Part shown: positions 63,226-64,000 of the stretch, in pieces
How the letters are laid out: every line of letters starts with the position of its first letter
Numbering within the stretch: position 1 is the first letter of the stretch
NCBI RefSeq assembly: GCF_900176355.1
Contig: NZ_FWXI01000009.1
Location: forward strand, 1-64,000
Reading direction: 5' to 3'
DNA from: Sporomusa malonica
GTDB taxonomy: Bacteria > Bacillota > Negativicutes > Sporomusales > Sporomusaceae
DNA length: 64,000 nucleotides
Made by a program: the position numbers and the translations under genes
Notes under the pieces: model-generated
Databases searched by the model: none
Seen by the model: the letters and a program-made list of their open reading frames with translations, nothing else
Told to the model about the DNA's origin: nothing

Positions 63226-64000
63226 ACTGCGCCTCCAACTGACGCTGGTAAATATGTGCATAATGGCTCTCTTATTCCTGCTTTTAACAGCAGGCAGTTA
63301 CCTTTTCGTACAAGAAAGGCTAACTACGGGAGCATTCTACTTTTTAACAAGACTGTCTAGTGACTTAATAAATGGTAAGTTTAGCGATTTACCGCCTTTC
63401 CCCAGTCACGAGCCCAGCCCAGGGCCAGGAGGACCAGGGCCAGGACCTGGTTTTGGTCCCACTCCTGGACATTTTGCTTTTTTTGTACGAGTCAACAGTT
63501 ATGGCCAAATAGTCGCTCATTCATCAAATCAGCCCTTTTCGTCAGAACCGCTCACTGCCTTAACGAAGCAGGCATTGGCTTTGAATGGTGAGCAAAGCAC
63601 TATTCAGTTTGAACAAATTGACTACGTCTTTTTAAAAGCCCCTATTCCTGGACAAACAGAACTTTATCTTCTTTTTCAAGATTTTTCCCGCGAAAAAAAT
63701 GCCATGCATATTGTTATTACTGCTTTAATTCTAATAGGACTTATATGCATTTTTCTCTCGTATTTTGGTAGTCTGTACATGGCTAACAAAGCCATGGTTC
63801 CCATCCAACAGGCTTGGCAGCAGCAAAAAGACTTTCTTGCCGATGCGTCTCATGAGCTTAGAACACCACTGGCTGTCATCCAGACTAATTTGGAGATTGT
63901 CCGTTCATCTCCACAGGATACTATCAGGGAACACGAACGCTGGCTTGACAATATTTATACCGAAACTTTGTGCATGACTAAACTAGTGGATTCACTTTTG
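63215..64000 (+). CDS. Sensor histidine kinase (partial at window end)
   Basis: The first 262 residues of a membrane histidine kinase; no stop before the window end. Membrane spans at about 10-31 and 165-186 flank a periplasmic sensor region with a Pro/Gly-rich tract (PSPGPGGPGPGPG, about 68-80). The H-box FLADASHELRTPL puts the phosphorylated His at 213. AAAGGAGGAAAG precedes the ATG. Cognate regulator is the gene overlapping its start. The ligand is unknown. Confidence 0.95.
   Translation, partial: MFRKLRLQLTLVNMCIMALLFLLLTAGSYLFVQERLTTGAFYFLTRLSSDLINGKFSDLPPFPSHEPSPGPGGPGPGPGFGPTPGHFAFFVRVNSYGQIVAHSSNQPFSSEPLTALTKQALALNGEQSTIQFEQIDYVFLKAPIPGQTELYLLFQDFSREKNAMHIVITALILIGLICIFLSYFGSLYMANKAMVPIQQAWQQQKDFLADASHELRTPLAVIQTNLEIVRSSPQDTIREHERWLDNIYTETLCMTKLVDSLL

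Overview
The window looks like the chromosome of an anaerobic, probably spore-forming, diderm Firmicute of the Negativicutes (Sporomusaceae type). Several features point that way together: a Firmicutes-style tig-clpP-clpX-lonB-lonA-ysxC protease block that includes the spore-former LonB, a T-box leader, and strong AGGAGG ribosome binding sites, alongside an apparent outer-membrane beta-barrel protein, a four-subunit 2-oxoacid:ferredoxin oxidoreductase, menaquinone-type UbiA/UbiD enzymes and Tat export. There is no 16S rRNA gene, so the genus is inference only.

Layout. 1-353: right end of an IS3-type element. 400-6130: UbiA and UbiD family quinone-pathway enzymes, TatC/TatA, a GntR/FadR regulator and a polyprenyl diphosphate synthase. 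5879-8728: korABCD. 8994-10622: lactate permease. 10977-12834: siroheme decarboxylase pair ahbAB plus a phosphate acyltransferase. 12913-21051: ysxC, lonA, lonB, clpX, clpP, tig. 21295-25080: five tRNA genes around an accessory patch with a radical SAM/SPASM maturase and a Cys/Trp/Pro-rich repeat peptide (putative RiPP system), a membrane protein and a small gene ending inside a HEARO-like RNA element. 25274-28548: HrpB helicase and the beta-barrel protein. 28710-37952: galactose regulon (mglBAC, galT-galK-galM-galE-ROK regulator). 38107-41727: AAA ATPase and a T-box-controlled acetolactate synthase. 41745-49589: mixed metabolic and stress genes (class II aldolase, flavin-type reductase, Fpg-like glycosylase, GNAT, YitT, ABC-F, ZIP transporter, PAS-GGDEF). 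49735-59088: citrate fermentation locus (citDEF, a citX-citG fusion, an OadA-like carboxyltransferase, a divergent LysR regulator, a CitMHS transporter, an AbrB-type membrane protein). 59091-64000: small proteins, polyphosphate:AMP phosphotransferase, a PepSY-type membrane protein, and a two-component system cut by the window end.

How the genes fit together. Lactate import, 2-oxoacid oxidation to acyl-CoA with reduction of ferredoxin, acyl-phosphate formation, citrate cleavage and galactose uptake through the Leloir pathway describe a fermentative generalist. Quinone-type enzymes and siroheme decarboxylases suggest an anaerobic electron transport chain.

Most notable observations: (1) the two-gene RiPP-like locus at 21525-23086, whose precursor has 11 cysteines in 15-residue and 5-residue repeats; (2) two solo HEARO/omega-RNA-like elements, one of which supplies the stop codon of a small gene; (3) a 90-bp structured interspersed repeat in three copies, each close to a gene 3' end. 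No CRISPR array, prophage or rRNA was seen.
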